This document shows positions 1 through 13,563 of a stretch of DNA of 23,954 nucleotides, piece by piece. The translations under genes and the position numbers were made by a program. This DNA is from Candidatus Poribacteria bacterium (GTDB taxonomy: Bacteria; Abyssobacteria; SURF-5). Below the pieces are notes generated by a model that saw only the letters and a list, made by a program, of their open reading frames with translations, searched no databases and was not told the origin of the DNA. Each line of letters starts with the position of its first letter. Position 1 is the stretch's first letter. The DNA is taken from the NCBI GenBank assembly GCA_016215705.1, contig JACRIR010000172.1:1-23954 (forward strand), written 5' to 3'.

Positions 1-141
1 AAACTTCTTTATCTCCGCATATCCCTTGTGCGACAAACACTTCGTTATCGCCGAGGTCAGCGTCGTCTTCCCATGATCCACGTGACCTATCGTGCCTACG
101 TTCACATGCGGCTTCGTCCGCTCAAATTTCTGCTTGGCCAT
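1..141 (-). CDS. tuf: Elongation factor Tu, N-terminal part (cut by window edge)
   Basis: Only the first 47 codons are present; the gene runs off the left edge. The visible protein starts [20 protein letters not shown] and continues through the [11 protein letters not shown]-loop (G1), the signature of the EF-Tu GTP-binding domain. EF-Tu carries aminoacyl-tRNA to the ribosomal A site as a GTP complex. The ATG at 139-141 is well supported: a TAAGGAGG Shine-Dalgarno sequence lies at about 153-160 on the coding strand, 11 nt upstream. The gene follows fusA by 54 nt with no visible promoter between them, so it is probably the last str-operon gene (rpsL-rpsG-fusA-tuf). Identification is secure, but nothing can be said about domains 2 and 3. 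Confidence 0.95.
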   Translation of the reverse strand, partial: MAKQKFERTKPHVNVGTIGHVDHGKTTLTSAITKCLSHKGYAEIKKF

Positions 142-195
142 GATTGGTGGCGCCTCCTTATCTTTGCTTAGTAGTCCCGTTCTGATGAAGCAAAG

Positions 196-2274
196 CTATC
201 CTGTCACTTTCTCAATGATTTCGTCAGCGAGAGTCTTGGGCATTTCGCCGTAATGCGAGAACTGCATCGTATATGTGGCTCTTCCCTGCGTTCTTGATCT
301 GAGGTCGGTCGCGTAGCCGAACATCTCGGCCAACGGAACCAGCGCAGACACTATCTTTGTGTCGCCGCGCGATTCGATGCCGTCGATCCGGCCGCGCCTG
401 GAGTTTATGTCTCCAAGCACGTCCCCCATGTAAACCTCCGGCACGACCACTTCGATCCTCATGACGGGCTCGAGCAATACGGGAGCAGCCTTTCGGCCTG
501 CATCACGGAACGCCATCGAACCGGCGATCTTGAAAGCCAGGTCAGAGGAATCAACCTCATGGAATGAACCATCGAGCAGAGTAACTTTGACGTCGACAAC
601 CGGATAGCCGGCAAGAAGGCCATTCTCGAGCGCCTCACTGATTCCCTCTTCGACGGATGAAACAAACTCGCGAGGGATGACGCCCCCGGCCAATTGATTC
701 ACAAACTCGAATCCTTTTCCCCTTTCCTGGGGCTCAACCTGAATCTTAGCATGGCCGTACTGTCCGCGCCCGCCTGACTGCCGGATGAATTTCCCCTCTC
801 CGGGAGCGGTGCGGGTTATGGTCTCTTTGTATGCCACTTGCGGCTTCCCGACGTTCGCTTTGACGGAAAACTCGCGCATCATGCGGTCAACGATGATTTC
901 GAGATGAAGCTCTCCCATACCTGCGATAATGGTTTGTCCGGTCTCGGAGTCCACCTTGACCTTGAAGGTCGGGTCTTCATCGGACAGTCTCCTCAGTGCG
1001 TTGCTGAGTTTTTCTTGTTCGGCCTTCGTCTTGGGTTCGATGGCGACGGATATAACCGGTATGGGAAATTCCATCTTTTCGAGGACAATCTGGTGGTTGA
1101 TGTCGCACAGTGTATCGCCCGTGGTGGTCGATTTCGGGCCGATGGCGGCGACGATGTCGCCGGTGCCGGCCAAGGAAACGTCCTGGCATTTGTTGGCGTG
1201 CATAAGAAGCAATCTGCCGACACGCTCCTTCAGTTTGCGAACCGGATTATAGACCATTTGGCCGGTCTTCACTGTGCCCGAATAGACGCGGAAATACGTG
1301 AGCTTGCCCACGAACGGGTCGTTCATTATCTTAAATGCCAGCGCGGAGAATGGTTCGTCGTCGCTGGGGCGTCTGATTTCTTCTTTCTTCTTCGTCGGGG
1401 AGATTCCTGTGACGGGGAGAACATCGAGGGGCGAAGGCAGGTATTTGACCACTGCGTCGAGGAGGAGTTGTACCCCCTTATTGCGGAATGCCGCTCCGCA
1501 GAGCACGGGTGTCAGTTTACCCTTCAGAGTGCATCGGCGAATAGCGGCTTCGATGTCCTCGCTCGTAATGGGGCTGCCTTCAAGGTATTTCTCGGTAATT
1601 CCGTCGTCCTCTTCAGCGAGGCTCTCGATGAGACGGTGATGTCCCGCCTCGGCCCGCTCGTAAAGCTCTTTCGGAATATCCATTTCGTCGTAGATCGCGC
1701 CCATTTCTTCGCCGGAATAGTAATAGGCTTTCATCCGGATGAGGTCGACCATCCCCGCAAAGGACTCTTCACTTCCGAGGGGGATTTGGAGTACGAGCGG
1801 CTTGGCGGCGAGCCTTTCGCGCATCATCCGAATGCACATATCCATATCGGCGCCGACACGGTCCATCTTGTTGACAAAGGCAATCCGGGGGACACTATAC
1901 TTGTCGGCCTGGCGCCAGACGGTCTCGGACTGCGGTTCTACGCCTGCAACGCCGTCAAACACGGCGACAGCGCCGTCGAGCACGCGCAAGGACCTCTCCA
2001 CTTCCATAGTAAAATCGACGTGTCCCGGAGTGTCGATGATATTGATGCGATGGTTCTTCCAATAGCAGGTGGTCGCGGCGGAAGTAATCGTAATTCCGCG
2101 CTCCCGCTCCTGTTCCATCCAATCCATCTCTGCAGCGCCGTCATGAACTTCGCCGATTTTGTACGTGCGGCCGGTATAATACAGGATCCGCTCGGTAATC
2201 GTCGTCTTGCCGGCGTCAATGTGAGCCATGATCCCGATATTCCTCGTGTTGAGGAGCACCGACCGACCGCTCAT
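196..2274 (-). CDS. fusA: Elongation factor G
   Basis: EF-G is the ribosomal translocation GTPase, which also acts in ribosome recycling. Starting from the ATG at 2272-2274 the protein is 692 residues, the usual EF-G length. G1 (AHIDAGKTT) is at residues 17-25, DTPGHVDF (G3) at 81-88 and NKMD (G4) at 135-138. The C-terminal domains IV and V are complete to the stop. The reading frame stays open upstream to another ATG at 2380-2382, which would add 36 basic, low-complexity residues, including a tandem KLDG/KLNG, that are atypical of EF-G. Neither ATG has a recognisable Shine-Dalgarno sequence; I prefer the shorter form on family length. The gene lies between rpsG and tuf in the standard str order. 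Confidence 0.96.
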   Translation of the reverse strand: MSGRSVLLNTRNIGIMAHIDAGKTTITERILYYTGRTYKIGEVHDGAAEMDWMEQERERGITITSAATTCYWKNHRINIIDTPGHVDFTMEVERSLRVLDGAVAVFDGVAGVEPQSETVWRQADKYSVPRIAFVNKMDRVGADMDMCIRMMRERLAAKPLVLQIPLGSEESFAGMVDLIRMKAYYYSGEEMGAIYDEMDIPKELYERAEAGHHRLIESLAEEDDGITEKYLEGSPITSEDIEAAIRRCTLKGKLTPVLCGAAFRNKGVQLLLDAVVKYLPSPLDVLPVTGISPTKKKEEIRRPSDDEPFSALAFKIMNDPFVGKLTYFRVYSGTVKTGQMVYNPVRKLKERVGRLLLMHANKCQDVSLAGTGDIVAAIGPKSTTTGDTLCDINHQIVLEKMEFPIPVISVAIEPKTKAEQEKLSNALRRLSDEDPTFKVKVDSETGQTIIAGMGELHLEIIVDRMMREFSVKANVGKPQVAYKETITRTAPGEGKFIRQSGGRGQYGHAKIQVEPQERGKGFEFVNQLAGGVIPREFVSSVEEGISEALENGLLAGYPVVDVKVTLLDGSFHEVDSSDLAFKIAGSMAFRDAGRKAAPVLLEPVMRIEVVVPEVYMGDVLGDINSRRGRIDGIESRGDTKIVSALVPLAEMFGYATDLRSRTQGRATYTMQFSHYGEMPKTLADEIIEKVTG

Positions 2275-2459
2275 TTTATCGCGCGACGGGAAACTCTGCT
2301 GCTGGTGGCCCGCTTCGACAGCGGACGATTTTCTCTTGCCGTTCAATTTGCCGTCCAATTTTCTTGCTGCTGCGCTATCCATGGTCTTGATTCATCAAAC
2401 GGGTTCGGAACTCAGGGACAATCCCCTCACAGCGCCAAACCCGGTGATCCTCCTGCTTC

Positions 2460-2930
2460 TTACCACCGGTAGTGGGCGAACGCCTTGTTGGCCTCCGCCA
2501 TCCGGTGTGTATCTTCCCTCTTTTTTACCGATGCTCCTTCGCCCTTGTACGCCTCGACAAGCTCGCCCGCAAGCTTTTCCTTCATCGTTTTCTCGCCACG
2601 GAGGCGCGAGAAGGAGATTATCCACCGCATCGCAAGGCTCGTTCGTCTTTCCGCCCTCACCTCGACCGGAACCTGGTAGGTGGACCCGCCCACCCGCCTG
2701 GATTTGACCTCGATAACCGGCTTCACATTGTTGAGAGCCTTGTGGAAGACGTCAAGCACGTCCGCGTTCAATTTCTTGGCGGCCAATTCAAGGGCGGCGT
2801 ATACCATCTTTTCGGCCAGCCCCTTTTTCCCGCGCATCATCATCGTATTGACAAATATTGAAACGAGTTGACTGTGGTATTTCGGGTCAGGAAGCGGCTC
2901 GCGCTTCACGGCTGCTTTTCTTCGAGACAT
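2460..2930 (-). CDS. rpsG: 30S ribosomal protein S7
   Basis: The protein is 156 residues, the normal length for bacterial S7. It starts [20 protein letters not shown] and has the typical [16 protein letters not shown] segment, which contacts 16S rRNA, and the C-terminal helix ending in AFAHYRW. S7 nucleates assembly of the 30S head and lines the E-site mRNA exit. The ATG at 2928-2930 is preceded by AGGAG (2939-2943) at 8 nt spacing. The 124-nt gap from rpsL includes a stem-loop (CGGCAC at 3003-3008 pairing with GTGCCG at 3029-3034). In E. coli S7 represses its own operon by binding the rpsL-rpsG intercistronic RNA; that a similar site exists here is inference from position only. Confidence 0.97.
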   Translation of the reverse strand: MSRRKAAVKREPLPDPKYHSQLVSIFVNTMMMRGKKGLAEKMVYAALELAAKKLNADVLDVFHKALNNVKPVIEVKSRRVGGSTYQVPVEVRAERRTSLAMRWIISFSRLRGEKTMKEKLAGELVEAYKGEGASVKKREDTHRMAEANKAFAHYRW

Positions 2931-3002
2931 TAACCTATCTCCTGACAGTAAAAATCGGCATCACGTTTGTTCTTCACTTTGTCCTGGGGATCCCGCGACT
3001 CC

Positions 3003-3034
3003 CGGCACGCCGTGAGGACAAACCCGTGGTGCCG
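3003..3034 (-). promoter_or_regulatory. Candidate S7 autoregulatory stem-loop in the rpsL-rpsG gap
   Basis: CGGCAC at 3003-3008 and GTGCCG at 3029-3034 form an outer 6-bp stem. Further partial pairing inside (CCGTG with CACGG types) makes a longer irregular hairpin in the 124-nt intercistronic RNA. The location matches the E. coli S7 repressor site. The sequence itself is not recognisably the same, so function is only suggested. Confidence 0.3.
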
Positions 3035-3054
3035 ACCGGACGCGAACTGCGGCC

Positions 3055-3426
3055 CTACTTGGGCCTTTTCGCGCCGTACTTGGAGCGTCCTTGATGGCGG
3101 TCCTGAACGCCCATGGTGTCCAGGGTGCCACGTATTATATGGTAGCGGACGCCCGGTATATCCTTAACCCTGCCGCCTCTTACAAGAACAACCGAGTGTT
3201 CCTGCAAGTTGTGGCCGACGCCCGGAATATACGTCGTGATTTCAATCCCGTTGGTCAGCCTCACGCGCGCAACCTTGCGCAGGGCGGAATTGGGTTTCTT
3301 AGGAGTCACGGTGTAGACCCTGGTGCAGACGCCACGTCGCTGAGGACATCTTTGCAGGGCAGGCGCGGCCGTTTTCACCCTCGGCTTTGTGCGCCCTTTT
3401 TTCACCAACTGACTGATTGTGGGCAA
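3055..3426 (-). CDS. rpsL: 30S ribosomal protein S12
   Basis: The protein is 123 residues, starting (M)[11 protein letters not shown] and including the decoding-centre segment [20 protein letters not shown] and the [13 protein letters not shown] loop. S12 controls decoding fidelity and is the classic streptomycin-resistance target. Both lysines of the KKPNS motif and the lysine of GGRVKD are present, so the protein looks streptomycin-sensitive at these sites. The start codon is TTG (3424-3426): the N-terminus of the family begins exactly here and no ATG fits. AAGGAC at 3438-3443 is the likely ribosome binding site, 11 nt upstream. The gene has its own strong promoter at 3527-3555, so it heads the str operon. 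Confidence 0.97.
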   Translation of the reverse strand: MPTISQLVKKGRTKPRVKTAAPALQRCPQRRGVCTRVYTVTPKKPNSALRKVARVRLTNGIEITTYIPGVGHNLQEHSVVLVRGGRVKDIPGVRYHIIRGTLDTMGVQDRHQGRSKYGAKRPK

Positions 3427-3463
3427 TTTCGTGCTTTGTCCTTATGGTTTGAGCTTTACCCTC

Positions 3464-3490
3464 ACGGGCGGCTACTCACCGGCCCCCCGT
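3464..3490 (-). promoter_or_regulatory. Hairpin in the rpsL 5' leader
   Basis: ACGGGCGGC at 3464-3472 can pair with GGCCCCCCGT at 3481-3490 with one internal mismatch. It lies in the roughly 95-nt leader between the predicted rpsL transcription start and the TTG start codon. It could be a ribosomal-protein binding site or simply GC-rich leader structure. No U-tract follows, so it is not an obvious terminator. Confidence 0.3.
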
Positions 3491-3526
3491 GTTTACTCTG
3501 TTAACCCGCTAAGGGCACAGACGCTC

Positions 3527-3551
3527 ATTATACCCGCCTCAAGATGTTTTG

Positions 3552-3555
<4 letters not shown>
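3527..3555 (-). promoter_or_regulatory. Consensus sigma70-type promoter for rpsL-rpsG-fusA-tuf
   Basis: Read on the minus strand this is TTGACA (3550-3555), exactly 17 nt of spacer, then TATAAT (3527-3532). Both hexamers match the sigma70 consensus perfectly. The TGA stop codon of rpoC (3552-3554) lies inside the -35 hexamer. Transcription would start near 3520, giving a leader of about 95 nt before rpsL. Confidence 0.85.
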
Positions 3556-7634
<4,079 letters not shown>

Positions 7635-7653
7635 CTTTCTTACCCCCTGTTTT

Positions 7654-10600
7654 TCAGGAAAGTTTTTTTTCCGGCGAGTCGCCGTCTCCCGATTGCTTAT
7701 CTTCTTCGCTTTCTTCTTTCTTCAGTTTCTGGATGTCGAGGCAAAGGCCCTGCATCTCCTTCAGAAGCACGTTGAACGACTCGGGCGTGCCGGTCTCGAG
7801 ATGCTGCTGACCCTTCACGATGGCCTCGTACGCCTTGGCGCGGCCGGTCACGTCGTCGCTCTTGATCGTCAGCAGCTCCTGCAGAATATTGGCTGCGCCG
7901 TACGCCTCGAGCGCCCACACTTCCATTTCGCCGAATCTCTGGCCGCCGAATTGCGCCTTGCCGCCGAGGGGCTGTTGCGTTACGAGCGAGTATGGGCCGA
8001 TGGCGCGCGCGTGAATCTTGTCGTCGACAAGATGCGCCAGTTTCATCATGTAGATGCAGCCGACGGTCACCTTCTGGTCGAAAGGCTGGCCCGTCCGTCC
8101 ATCGTAAAGCATCGACTTGCCGTCTTCCGGCAGGCCGGCCTTCCCCAGGAACGCCTTTATTTCCTGTTCGTTTGCTCCGCCGAACACCGGCGAGGTCACT
8201 CTCATGCCGAGTTTCTGGGTGGCCCACCCGAGATGCGTCTCGAGTATCTGGCCTACGTTCATTCGCGAGGGCACTCCCAGCGGATTCAGTATTATCTCGA
8301 CCGGCGTGCCGTCGGGCAGGAAGGGCATGTCTTCCTCGGGCAGTATCTTGGCCACAACTCCCTTATTGCCGTGTCGGCCCGCCATCTTGTCGCCGACCGA
8401 AAGCTTCCGCTTGGAGGTGATGTACACTTTCACCATCTTGATGACACCGGGGGGAAGCTCGTCCCCTTTTTTCAAAAGGTCGAGCGATTGCTCCTTTTCG
8501 GCAAGCAGCTTGTTCTCCCGCTCCTGAGTCTGCATCAGGAGCTTCTCAAGGCCGGTCTCGACGTCTCTATCTGACACCTTGAGTTGGAACAGGTGCGCGT
8601 AGCTGGCCTTTTCGAGGTCCTCGGCGTGGATTATGTGCCGCTGCTTGAAAACTACCTCTTCGGTGGCGCCGTCAATAACGTCTTTGCTCGCTCTTGCACC
8701 CTCCAGAAGTTTCTTGGCCGCCTCGATGCACTCGGCATGGAGCCGGGTGATTTCGTAGGCGTATCGCTGTTCGATCTTTTTCTGTTCTCTCTTCTCGCTT
8801 ATCTTCGCCTTTTCGTCCTGCGCGCGTTCTTTGCGTGAGAACACCTTGACATCGATGACCGTGCCCTCGATTCCCGGCGGCACCCTTAGTGAGGCGTCGC
8901 GCACGTTTTCGGCCTTTTCTCCGAAAATCGCCCTCAGTAGTTTCTCTTCGGGCGCCAGTTCAGTCTCACCCTTCGGGCTCACCTTGCCCACGAGGATGTC
9001 GCCCTGTCGGACCTCGGCGCCGATGCGCACGATGCCGTCTTCATCGAGGTCCTTGAGAGCCTCTTCGCCCACGTTAGGTATATCTCGAGTTATCTCCTCG
9101 CGCCCAAGTTTCGTGTCACGCGCCTCGATCTCGAACTCCTCGATGTGGATCGATGTGAAGACGTCCTCTTTTACGACCTTCTCACTCACGAGTATGGCGT
9201 CTTCAAAGTTGTATCCTTCCCACGGCATGAACGCCACGAGGATGTTGCGGCCCAGCGCAAGCTGGCCGCCGTCGGTCGCGGGACCGTCGGCGATGATGTC
9301 GCCTTTCTTGACGCGGTCGCCTTCGCGCACGATAGGCTTCTGGTTGACGCACGTGCCCTGGTTGGACCGGACAAACTTTTGCAGCCAGTAAATGTCCTCC
9401 TGCGGGCCGTCCTTCTCCGTGGAACTCCGCCGCCGGATTATGATTCGCTCGGCAGTCACACTCTCAACCGTGCCGTTGTGCTCGGCCACTATCACGGCGC
9501 CTGAATTCTTCGCAGTTATCATCTCGAGTCCGGTTTCCACGTAAGGCGCTTCGGAGACGAGAAGCGGAACCGCCTGACGCTGCATATTCGAACCCATCAA
9601 GGCCCGGTTCGCGTCGTCATGTTCAAGGAATGGCACCAGGGCAGCGGCGATGCTGACCAGTTGCTTTGGCGAAACGTCCATATAGTCGATCTTGTCGGGG
9701 GGCGCCAGCGGGAAATCGCCCGTATGCCGGCACAAGACGAATTCGTTGACAAAGTGATTGCGCTTGTCCAACGGCGCGTTGGCCTGCGCTATCACGTACC
9801 TGTCTTCCTCATAAGCCGAAAGGTAGTCGATCTTCTCGGTCACTCTACCCTTTTCCACCTTGCGGTAAGGCGTTTCCAGAAATCCGAATTTGTTGATGCG
9901 GGCATAAGTGCTCAACGAAGCCATAAGGCCGATGTTCGGGCCCTCAGGCGTTTCCACGGGACAGATTCTGCCGTAATGGGTCGGATGCACGTCGCGCACC
10001 TCGAAGCCCGCTCTCTCGCGGCTGAGGCCGCCCGGCCCGAGAGCGCTCAGTCGCCGCTTGTGCGTGAGCTCGGCCAGCGGATTCGTCTGATCCATGAAAT
10101 GCGAAAGCTGGCTGCGGCCGAAGAAATCCTTGATTACCGCGCTCACCGGTTTCGGATTGATAAGACTTTGAGGAGTCACGGCGTCCATTTCCTGGAAGTT
10201 CATGCGCTCCTTGATGGTGCGCTCCATGCGGACAAGTCCGATCCGTATCTGGTTTGCAAGCAATTCGCCGACGGAGCGAACGCGTCTGTTCCCGAGGTGG
10301 TCGATGTCGTCGATCTGTCCTTCGCCGTTCTTCAGTTTGATAAGGTAACGAATGGTCTCAATCACGTCATCGGGACGCAGTGTAAGAGTCTCCATAGGGA
10401 TGTCGAGATTGAGTTTCCGGTTTATCTTATATCTGCCGACCGGTGAAAGATTGTAACGAGACGGATCAAAAAAAGTCTTCTCGAACAGCGTCTTGGCTGT
10501 GTTTACGGTCGCAGGGTCACCCGGCCGTATGCGCCTGTAAAGCTCAATGAGCGCCTCGGTCGTGGTTTTGATGTGATCGGCGGCAAGTGTCTTGAAAAGG

Positions 10601-11514
10601 GCCAGCGTCTCATTGGGTGACTTGAACTTGACGACTGTTACCGTCTTGATGCCACGCTCCTGAACGAGGGCCAGGGTCTTCTTCGTGATCTTCTCGCCCG
10701 TGGGCGCAAGCACCTCGCCCGTATTGACGTCGACGACATCTTTCGCAATCGTGCGATCAATCAACTCCTCGATGTCGAAACGCGAACCCTCCGACATCGC
10801 CTTCACTTGTCCGAGCTTTACTTCCTCGACTTCATATAAAAGAGCGACGATCGAGTCGTCGGACTCGTGCCCGAGCGCTCGCAGAAAAGCCGTCGCGGCT
10901 ATTCGCGTGCGCCTGTCGACGTGCATGTAGAGCACGTCGTTTATGTCGAACTCGAACTCCACCCATGCCCCGCGGTACGGAATTATGCGGCCCGACAAGA
11001 GCATGCGCCCGCTCGGGTGCTGTTTCTCCTCAAAGCAGACGCCCGGAGATCGATGCAACTGGCTTACAACAACGCGCTCGGCGCCATTGATGATGAATGT
11101 CCCCTTCTCCGTCATGAGCGGCAACTCGCCTACAAAAACGTCCTGCTCCTTTATGGCGATGGCCTGCTTGGCGCCTTGCGGGTCCTCTTCATAAAGAACC
11201 AGCCTGATCTTTGCCTTCAACGAGGCGGCATACGTCATGCCTCTCTTCTGACACTCGATGACGGAATACTTGGGCTGACTGAGCGAATAGCTCACAAATT
11301 CGAGCGACGACAAACCATCATGCGAGATAATCGGAAACACGTCGAGAAAGACCGCTTGTAAACCCTCATTGGCCCGGGCTTCCGCCGGTTTGTCCATCTG
11401 TAGAAAATTGTCATAGGATTCTTTTTGAATCTCTATCAGGTTCGGAAGCTCGATAATATCGGGATACTTCGCGAACGAATAGTTTTTCTCTGCGATGGCT
11501 TTCTTAATTGCCAT
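7654..11514 (-). CDS. rpoB: DNA-directed RNA polymerase subunit beta
   Basis: The protein is 1286 residues. Clear landmarks are the rifampicin-pocket segment ([20 protein letters not shown] followed by RLSALGPGG), the [12 protein letters not shown] motif, [10 protein letters not shown] and the C-terminal [20 protein letters not shown]. The pocket residues equivalent to E. coli D516, H526 and S531 are wild type, so rifampicin sensitivity is expected at those sites. The ATG at 11512-11514 has GGGGG (11523-11527) at 8 nt; an in-frame TTG five codons upstream (11527-11529) is less likely. The gene is first in its transcription unit: the usual rplJ-rplL genes are absent upstream, and a perfect promoter lies at 11653-11681. 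Confidence 0.98.
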   Translation of the reverse strand: MAIKKAIAEKNYSFAKYPDIIELPNLIEIQKESYDNFLQMDKPAEARANEGLQAVFLDVFPIISHDGLSSLEFVSYSLSQPKYSVIECQKRGMTYAASLKAKIRLVLYEEDPQGAKQAIAIKEQDVFVGELPLMTEKGTFIINGAERVVVSQLHRSPGVCFEEKQHPSGRMLLSGRIIPYRGAWVEFEFDINDVLYMHVDRRTRIAATAFLRALGHESDDSIVALLYEVEEVKLGQVKAMSEGSRFDIEELIDRTIAKDVVDVNTGEVLAPTGEKITKKTLALVQERGIKTVTVVKFKSPNETLALFKTLAADHIKTTTEALIELYRRIRPGDPATVNTAKTLFEKTFFDPSRYNLSPVGRYKINRKLNLDIPMETLTLRPDDVIETIRYLIKLKNGEGQIDDIDHLGNRRVRSVGELLANQIRIGLVRMERTIKERMNFQEMDAVTPQSLINPKPVSAVIKDFFGRSQLSHFMDQTNPLAELTHKRRLSALGPGGLSRERAGFEVRDVHPTHYGRICPVETPEGPNIGLMASLSTYARINKFGFLETPYRKVEKGRVTEKIDYLSAYEEDRYVIAQANAPLDKRNHFVNEFVLCRHTGDFPLAPPDKIDYMDVSPKQLVSIAAALVPFLEHDDANRALMGSNMQRQAVPLLVSEAPYVETGLEMITAKNSGAVIVAEHNGTVESVTAERIIIRRRSSTEKDGPQEDIYWLQKFVRSNQGTCVNQKPIVREGDRVKKGDIIADGPATDGGQLALGRNILVAFMPWEGYNFEDAILVSEKVVKEDVFTSIHIEEFEIEARDTKLGREEITRDIPNVGEEALKDLDEDGIVRIGAEVRQGDILVGKVSPKGETELAPEEKLLRAIFGEKAENVRDASLRVPPGIEGTVIDVKVFSRKERAQDEKAKISEKREQKKIEQRYAYEITRLHAECIEAAKKLLEGARASKDVIDGATEEVVFKQRHIIHAEDLEKASYAHLFQLKVSDRDVETGLEKLLMQTQERENKLLAEKEQSLDLLKKGDELPPGVIKMVKVYITSKRKLSVGDKMAGRHGNKGVVAKILPEEDMPFLPDGTPVEIILNPLGVPSRMNVGQILETHLGWATQKLGMRVTSPVFGGANEQEIKAFLGKAGLPEDGKSMLYDGRTGQPFDQKVTVGCIYMMKLAHLVDDKIHARAIGPYSLVTQQPLGGKAQFGGQRFGEMEVWALEAYGAANILQELLTIKSDDVTGRAKAYEAIVKGQQHLETGTPESFNVLLKEMQGLCLDIQKLKKEESEEDKQSGDGDSPEKKLS

Positions 11515-11539
11515 AGATTGAGCCCCCAAAAATTGCCAT
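11504..11539 (-). other. Possible 11-codon upstream ORF overlapping the rpoB start
   Basis: An ATG at 11537-11539 opens an 11-codon frame ([11 protein letters not shown]) that stops at TAA (11504-11506), just inside rpoB and in a different frame. Its first codons ATG GCA ATT are the same as those of rpoB, because the start region is duplicated (see the 25-bp repeat). It could couple or modulate rpoB translation, or be an accident of the duplication. No independent ribosome binding site is obvious. Confidence 0.25.
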
Positions 11540-11549
11540 AAGTTGAGCC
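11506..11549. repeat. 25-bp-period tandem duplication across the rpoB start site
   Basis: The 19-nt segment at 11506-11524 (AATTGCCATA, GA, TTGAGCC) recurs at 11531-11549 with AG in place of GA; the offset is 25 bp and 17 of 19 bases match. One copy contains the true rpoB ATG, the other the start of a short out-of-frame ORF. Confidence 0.8.
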
Positions 11550-11573
11550 TTCAAAATGGATTGGTTGTGTGAT

Positions 11574-11594
11574 TGTGGGAATACCCATCCCACA
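11574..11594 (-). promoter_or_regulatory. Stem-loop in the rpoB 5' leader
   Basis: TGTGGGA (11574-11580) and TCCCACA (11588-11594) form a perfect 7-bp stem with a 7-nt loop. Nearby GTGTG (11566-11570) could compete for the CACAC side. It lies in the roughly 130-nt leader between the rpoB promoter and its ATG. There is no U-tract, so it is more likely a regulatory or stabilising structure than a terminator. Confidence 0.45.
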
Positions 11595-11652
11595 CTAGGA
11601 CATAGTTGGAGTAAGGATCATAAGATTAAGTTGATGGATTACGCAAAATATA

Positions 11653-11681
11653 ATTATATCTCGCATATGAGAATATGTCAA
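11653..11681 (-). promoter_or_regulatory. Consensus sigma70-type promoter for rpoBC
   Basis: On the minus strand: TTGACA (11676-11681), 17-nt spacer, TATAAT (11653-11658), a perfect match to the housekeeping consensus. The predicted start is near 11646, giving a leader of about 130 nt. It explains how rpoB is expressed without an upstream rplJ-rplL operon. Confidence 0.88.
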
Positions 11682-12093
11682 GAACTTTTTTTCAACCAAA
11701 ATCCGATCCCTCCACTTTTCTTATCTAATCTCTTTCATACCAACTACTTATCTCCTTCACACAAACTAACTCCACGCTCTCTCTCGAGAGTCATCACCTG
11801 GTTCTCGACCTCTTGCTGCCGACATGAGAAGCGCGTCGCACGCCAGTCAACTTACGCCTGAACATTCGTTCCGGGAGAGGCCACCGACCCTTCACACTTA
11901 TGTAACAGCGGCCGAAATCGAACCGAATTACACTATCTTAAGAATATGCACTTTCGAATGTCTCCTTGGCAAGAATCGTCTAAGCAGTGAAGCCGCCATG
12001 CGGCGAATTCAAAACACATTGAATTGCGTATTGATGCGATCGGCACAACTATATTTTGAGGAGAGAGGGGCCGGCTTCCCCCATTTTCGTTCT

Positions 12094-12122
12094 TTGACAC
12101 TCACACTCACGTGTGTTAGAAT
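12094..12122 (+). promoter_or_regulatory. Consensus-like sigma70 promoter for the GspE/PilB-like ATPase operon
   Basis: TTGACA (12094-12099), 17-nt spacer, TAGAAT (12117-12122): a perfect -35 and a five-of-six -10. The expected start is near 12129, leaving a roughly 130-nt leader that carries the heptad array before the ATG at 12262. Confidence 0.75.
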
Positions 12123-12182
12123 AAATTTGAAGTTGCAGGTGCGAATTCAACCTGAGATTTGAATGCTTTTTGTATTCCTGCA

Positions 12183-12238
12183 ACCGTGAACCGTGAACCG
12201 TAGACCGTAGACCGTAGACCGTGAACCATAGACCATAG
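12183..12238. repeat. Heptad array: 8 units of a 7-nt degenerate repeat
   Basis: Eight consecutive 7-mers, read as ACCGTGA, ACCGTGA, ACCGTAG (three times), ACCGTGA, ACCATAG, ACCATAG, with strict 7-nt spacing. They lie in the predicted 5' leader of the ATPase operon, 23 bp before its ATG. The same consensus (RACYRTR when rotated) recurs at 19584-19646. Confidence 0.9.
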
Positions 12239-12261
12239 CCCCACTTGGGAGAGACCACATT

Positions 12262-13563
12262 ATGGCGATGCCGGACAGGAAACTTGAGCTTTCCGAGATT
12301 CAAAGGCTTCTGATCCACAGACTCGTGAACGAGAATGCGGAGATAAGTGAGGTCGTGGACGTCGTCATAGAGCAGGGAACACGGCACAAGGCAAGTGACA
12401 TACACTTCGAGGCGTACAAAGACATCTTAAGAATCCGGTATCGGATCGATGGGTTCTTCCGCGACGTGCTCATTCTGCCGGCTGAACACCACGACAGGAT
12501 TATCGCTCGCCTTAAAGTTATGGCAAACTTGAATGCGCACGAGAAGAACCAGCCACAGGACGGAAGAATCTCGATGGACGTGGGCAACAAGCGCGTCGAT
12601 TTCAGAATAAGCACGGTTCCCACTGTCACGGGTGAGAAGGCTGTCGTAAGGGTATTCGACTCGACACGGTTTGTGTTTGATCTTGACAAATTAGGGATGT
12701 ATCCGGAAATCCAGAAGCGGTTCGAGCAAGTGTTGTTGGGGCTTCAAGGCTCAATAATAGTTGCCGGCCCGACAGGCAGCGGGAAGACCACCACTCTTTA
12801 CGCGGCTTTGCAGAAGCTGGCCAAATTGAAGAGCGACTGCGCCAGCATCATAACCATCGAGGACCCCGTTGAAGTGAACTTCGGGATTTTTCCGCAGATG
12901 GAGATAAGGAAAAAGCTGGGACTCACGTTTGCAGATTGCTTGAGGGCGGTGCTGAGACAGGACCCCGAAGCTATCATGGTCGGCGAGATTCGGGACCCGG
13001 AAACGTGCGAAATAGCGATGCGGGCAGGCTTGACCGGTCACCTGGTGCTGACAACGGTTCACAGCGGGACGGCGGCGGAAGTGATAACGAGAGTTCTCGA
13101 TATGGGTATCGAGCCGTTCATCGTGGCATCGTCGATAACGGCGGTAATCGCGCAAAGACTCGTTCGCTTGATTTGTCCGAAGTGTAAAGTCGCCTACGAG
13201 GCGCCGGAATACATGGCTGACGCGCTCGAGAAATGGTTCGGCGACAGCAAGGTTCGACTGATCAAGGGGGCCGGCTGTAATCGCTGTAACCATGTGGGGT
13301 ACTATGGCCGCACCGCAATCTCCGAGCTTCTCGTGATGGGAGACAAACTTCGAAGCGCGATTGCGGCAAAGGCCAGCACAAATGAATTGCACAAGACGGC
13401 GCGTGCGGAAGGCATGGTGCCGCTATTTCGAGATGGTCTCCGCAAAGTTCGCGACGGATACACCACGATGGAAGAGGTGATCCGCGCTCTTGGAGCGGAA
13501 GACTATTTGAGACAGGAAAAAAGCTTTCAAGGAGAATCTTCTGAAAGGAGTGGAGCGAAATGA
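12262..13563 (+). CDS. GspE/PilB-family secretion or pilus ATPase, short form
   Basis: A 433-residue hexameric-type ATPase of the type II secretion / type IV pilus assembly family. It has the Walker A motif GPTGSGKT (169-176), Asp box IITIEDPVE (196-204), Walker B region AIMVGEIRD (237-245) and His box TGHLVLTTVHSGT (258-270). A zinc-type tetracysteine site (C305, C308, C339, C342) is also present. The N-terminal MshEN/T2SSE_N domain of full-length GspE or PilB (usually over 550 residues) is missing; only the N2-type and catalytic domains remain. The ATG at 12262 has GGGAGA at about 12247; ATG 12268 is possible. The stop overlaps the next gene's ATG (ATGA). No gspF, pilin or secretin lies nearby, so its machine is unknown. 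Confidence 0.9.
   Translation: MAMPDRKLELSEIQRLLIHRLVNENAEISEVVDVVIEQGTRHKASDIHFEAYKDILRIRYRIDGFFRDVLILPAEHHDRIIARLKVMANLNAHEKNQPQDGRISMDVGNKRVDFRISTVPTVTGEKAVVRVFDSTRFVFDLDKLGMYPEIQKRFEQVLLGLQGSIIVAGPTGSGKTTTLYAALQKLAKLKSDCASIITIEDPVEVNFGIFPQMEIRKKLGLTFADCLRAVLRQDPEAIMVGEIRDPETCEIAMRAGLTGHLVLTTVHSGTAAEVITRVLDMGIEPFIVASSITAVIAQRLVRLICPKCKVAYEAPEYMADALEKWFGDSKVRLIKGAGCNRCNHVGYYGRTAISELLVMGDKLRSAIAAKASTNELHKTARAEGMVPLFRDGLRKVRDGYTTMEEVIRALGAEDYLRQEKSFQGESSERSGAK

Larger units (their letters stand above)
11530..12261. other. 732-bp divergent spacer between rpoB and the ATPase operon
   Basis: No convincing gene. It holds the rpoB leader and promoter (minus strand) on the left, and the plus-strand promoter at 12094-12122 followed by a 7-nt-period array (12183-12238) on the right. 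The middle part (about 11700-12060) shows no tRNA, no terminator and no ORF with coding character. Confidence 0.7.

Noticed and set aside
838-2472. Long plus-strand open frame opposite fusA
   Set aside because: Antisense of a certain fusA gene; the frame is open because of GC-rich third positions.
7693-11361. Several plus-strand open frames opposite rpoB
   Set aside because: All lie within rpoB, whose protein is unmistakable; none has its own signals.
11880-11960. Possible tRNA (a GGTTCGAT-like T-loop on the minus strand near 11920)
   Set aside because: The flanking bases do not form a T-stem, and no acceptor or anticodon arm can be drawn.
11556-12162. Small plus-strand frames in the rpoB-ATPase spacer
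   Set aside because: They cover the rpoB promoter and leader on the other strand, lack ribosome binding sites and show no coding character.
12183-12238. Heptad arrays considered as CRISPR or replication iterons
   Set aside because: No spacer sequences separate the units and units are only 7 nt; no replication initiator or AT-rich origin region is nearby.
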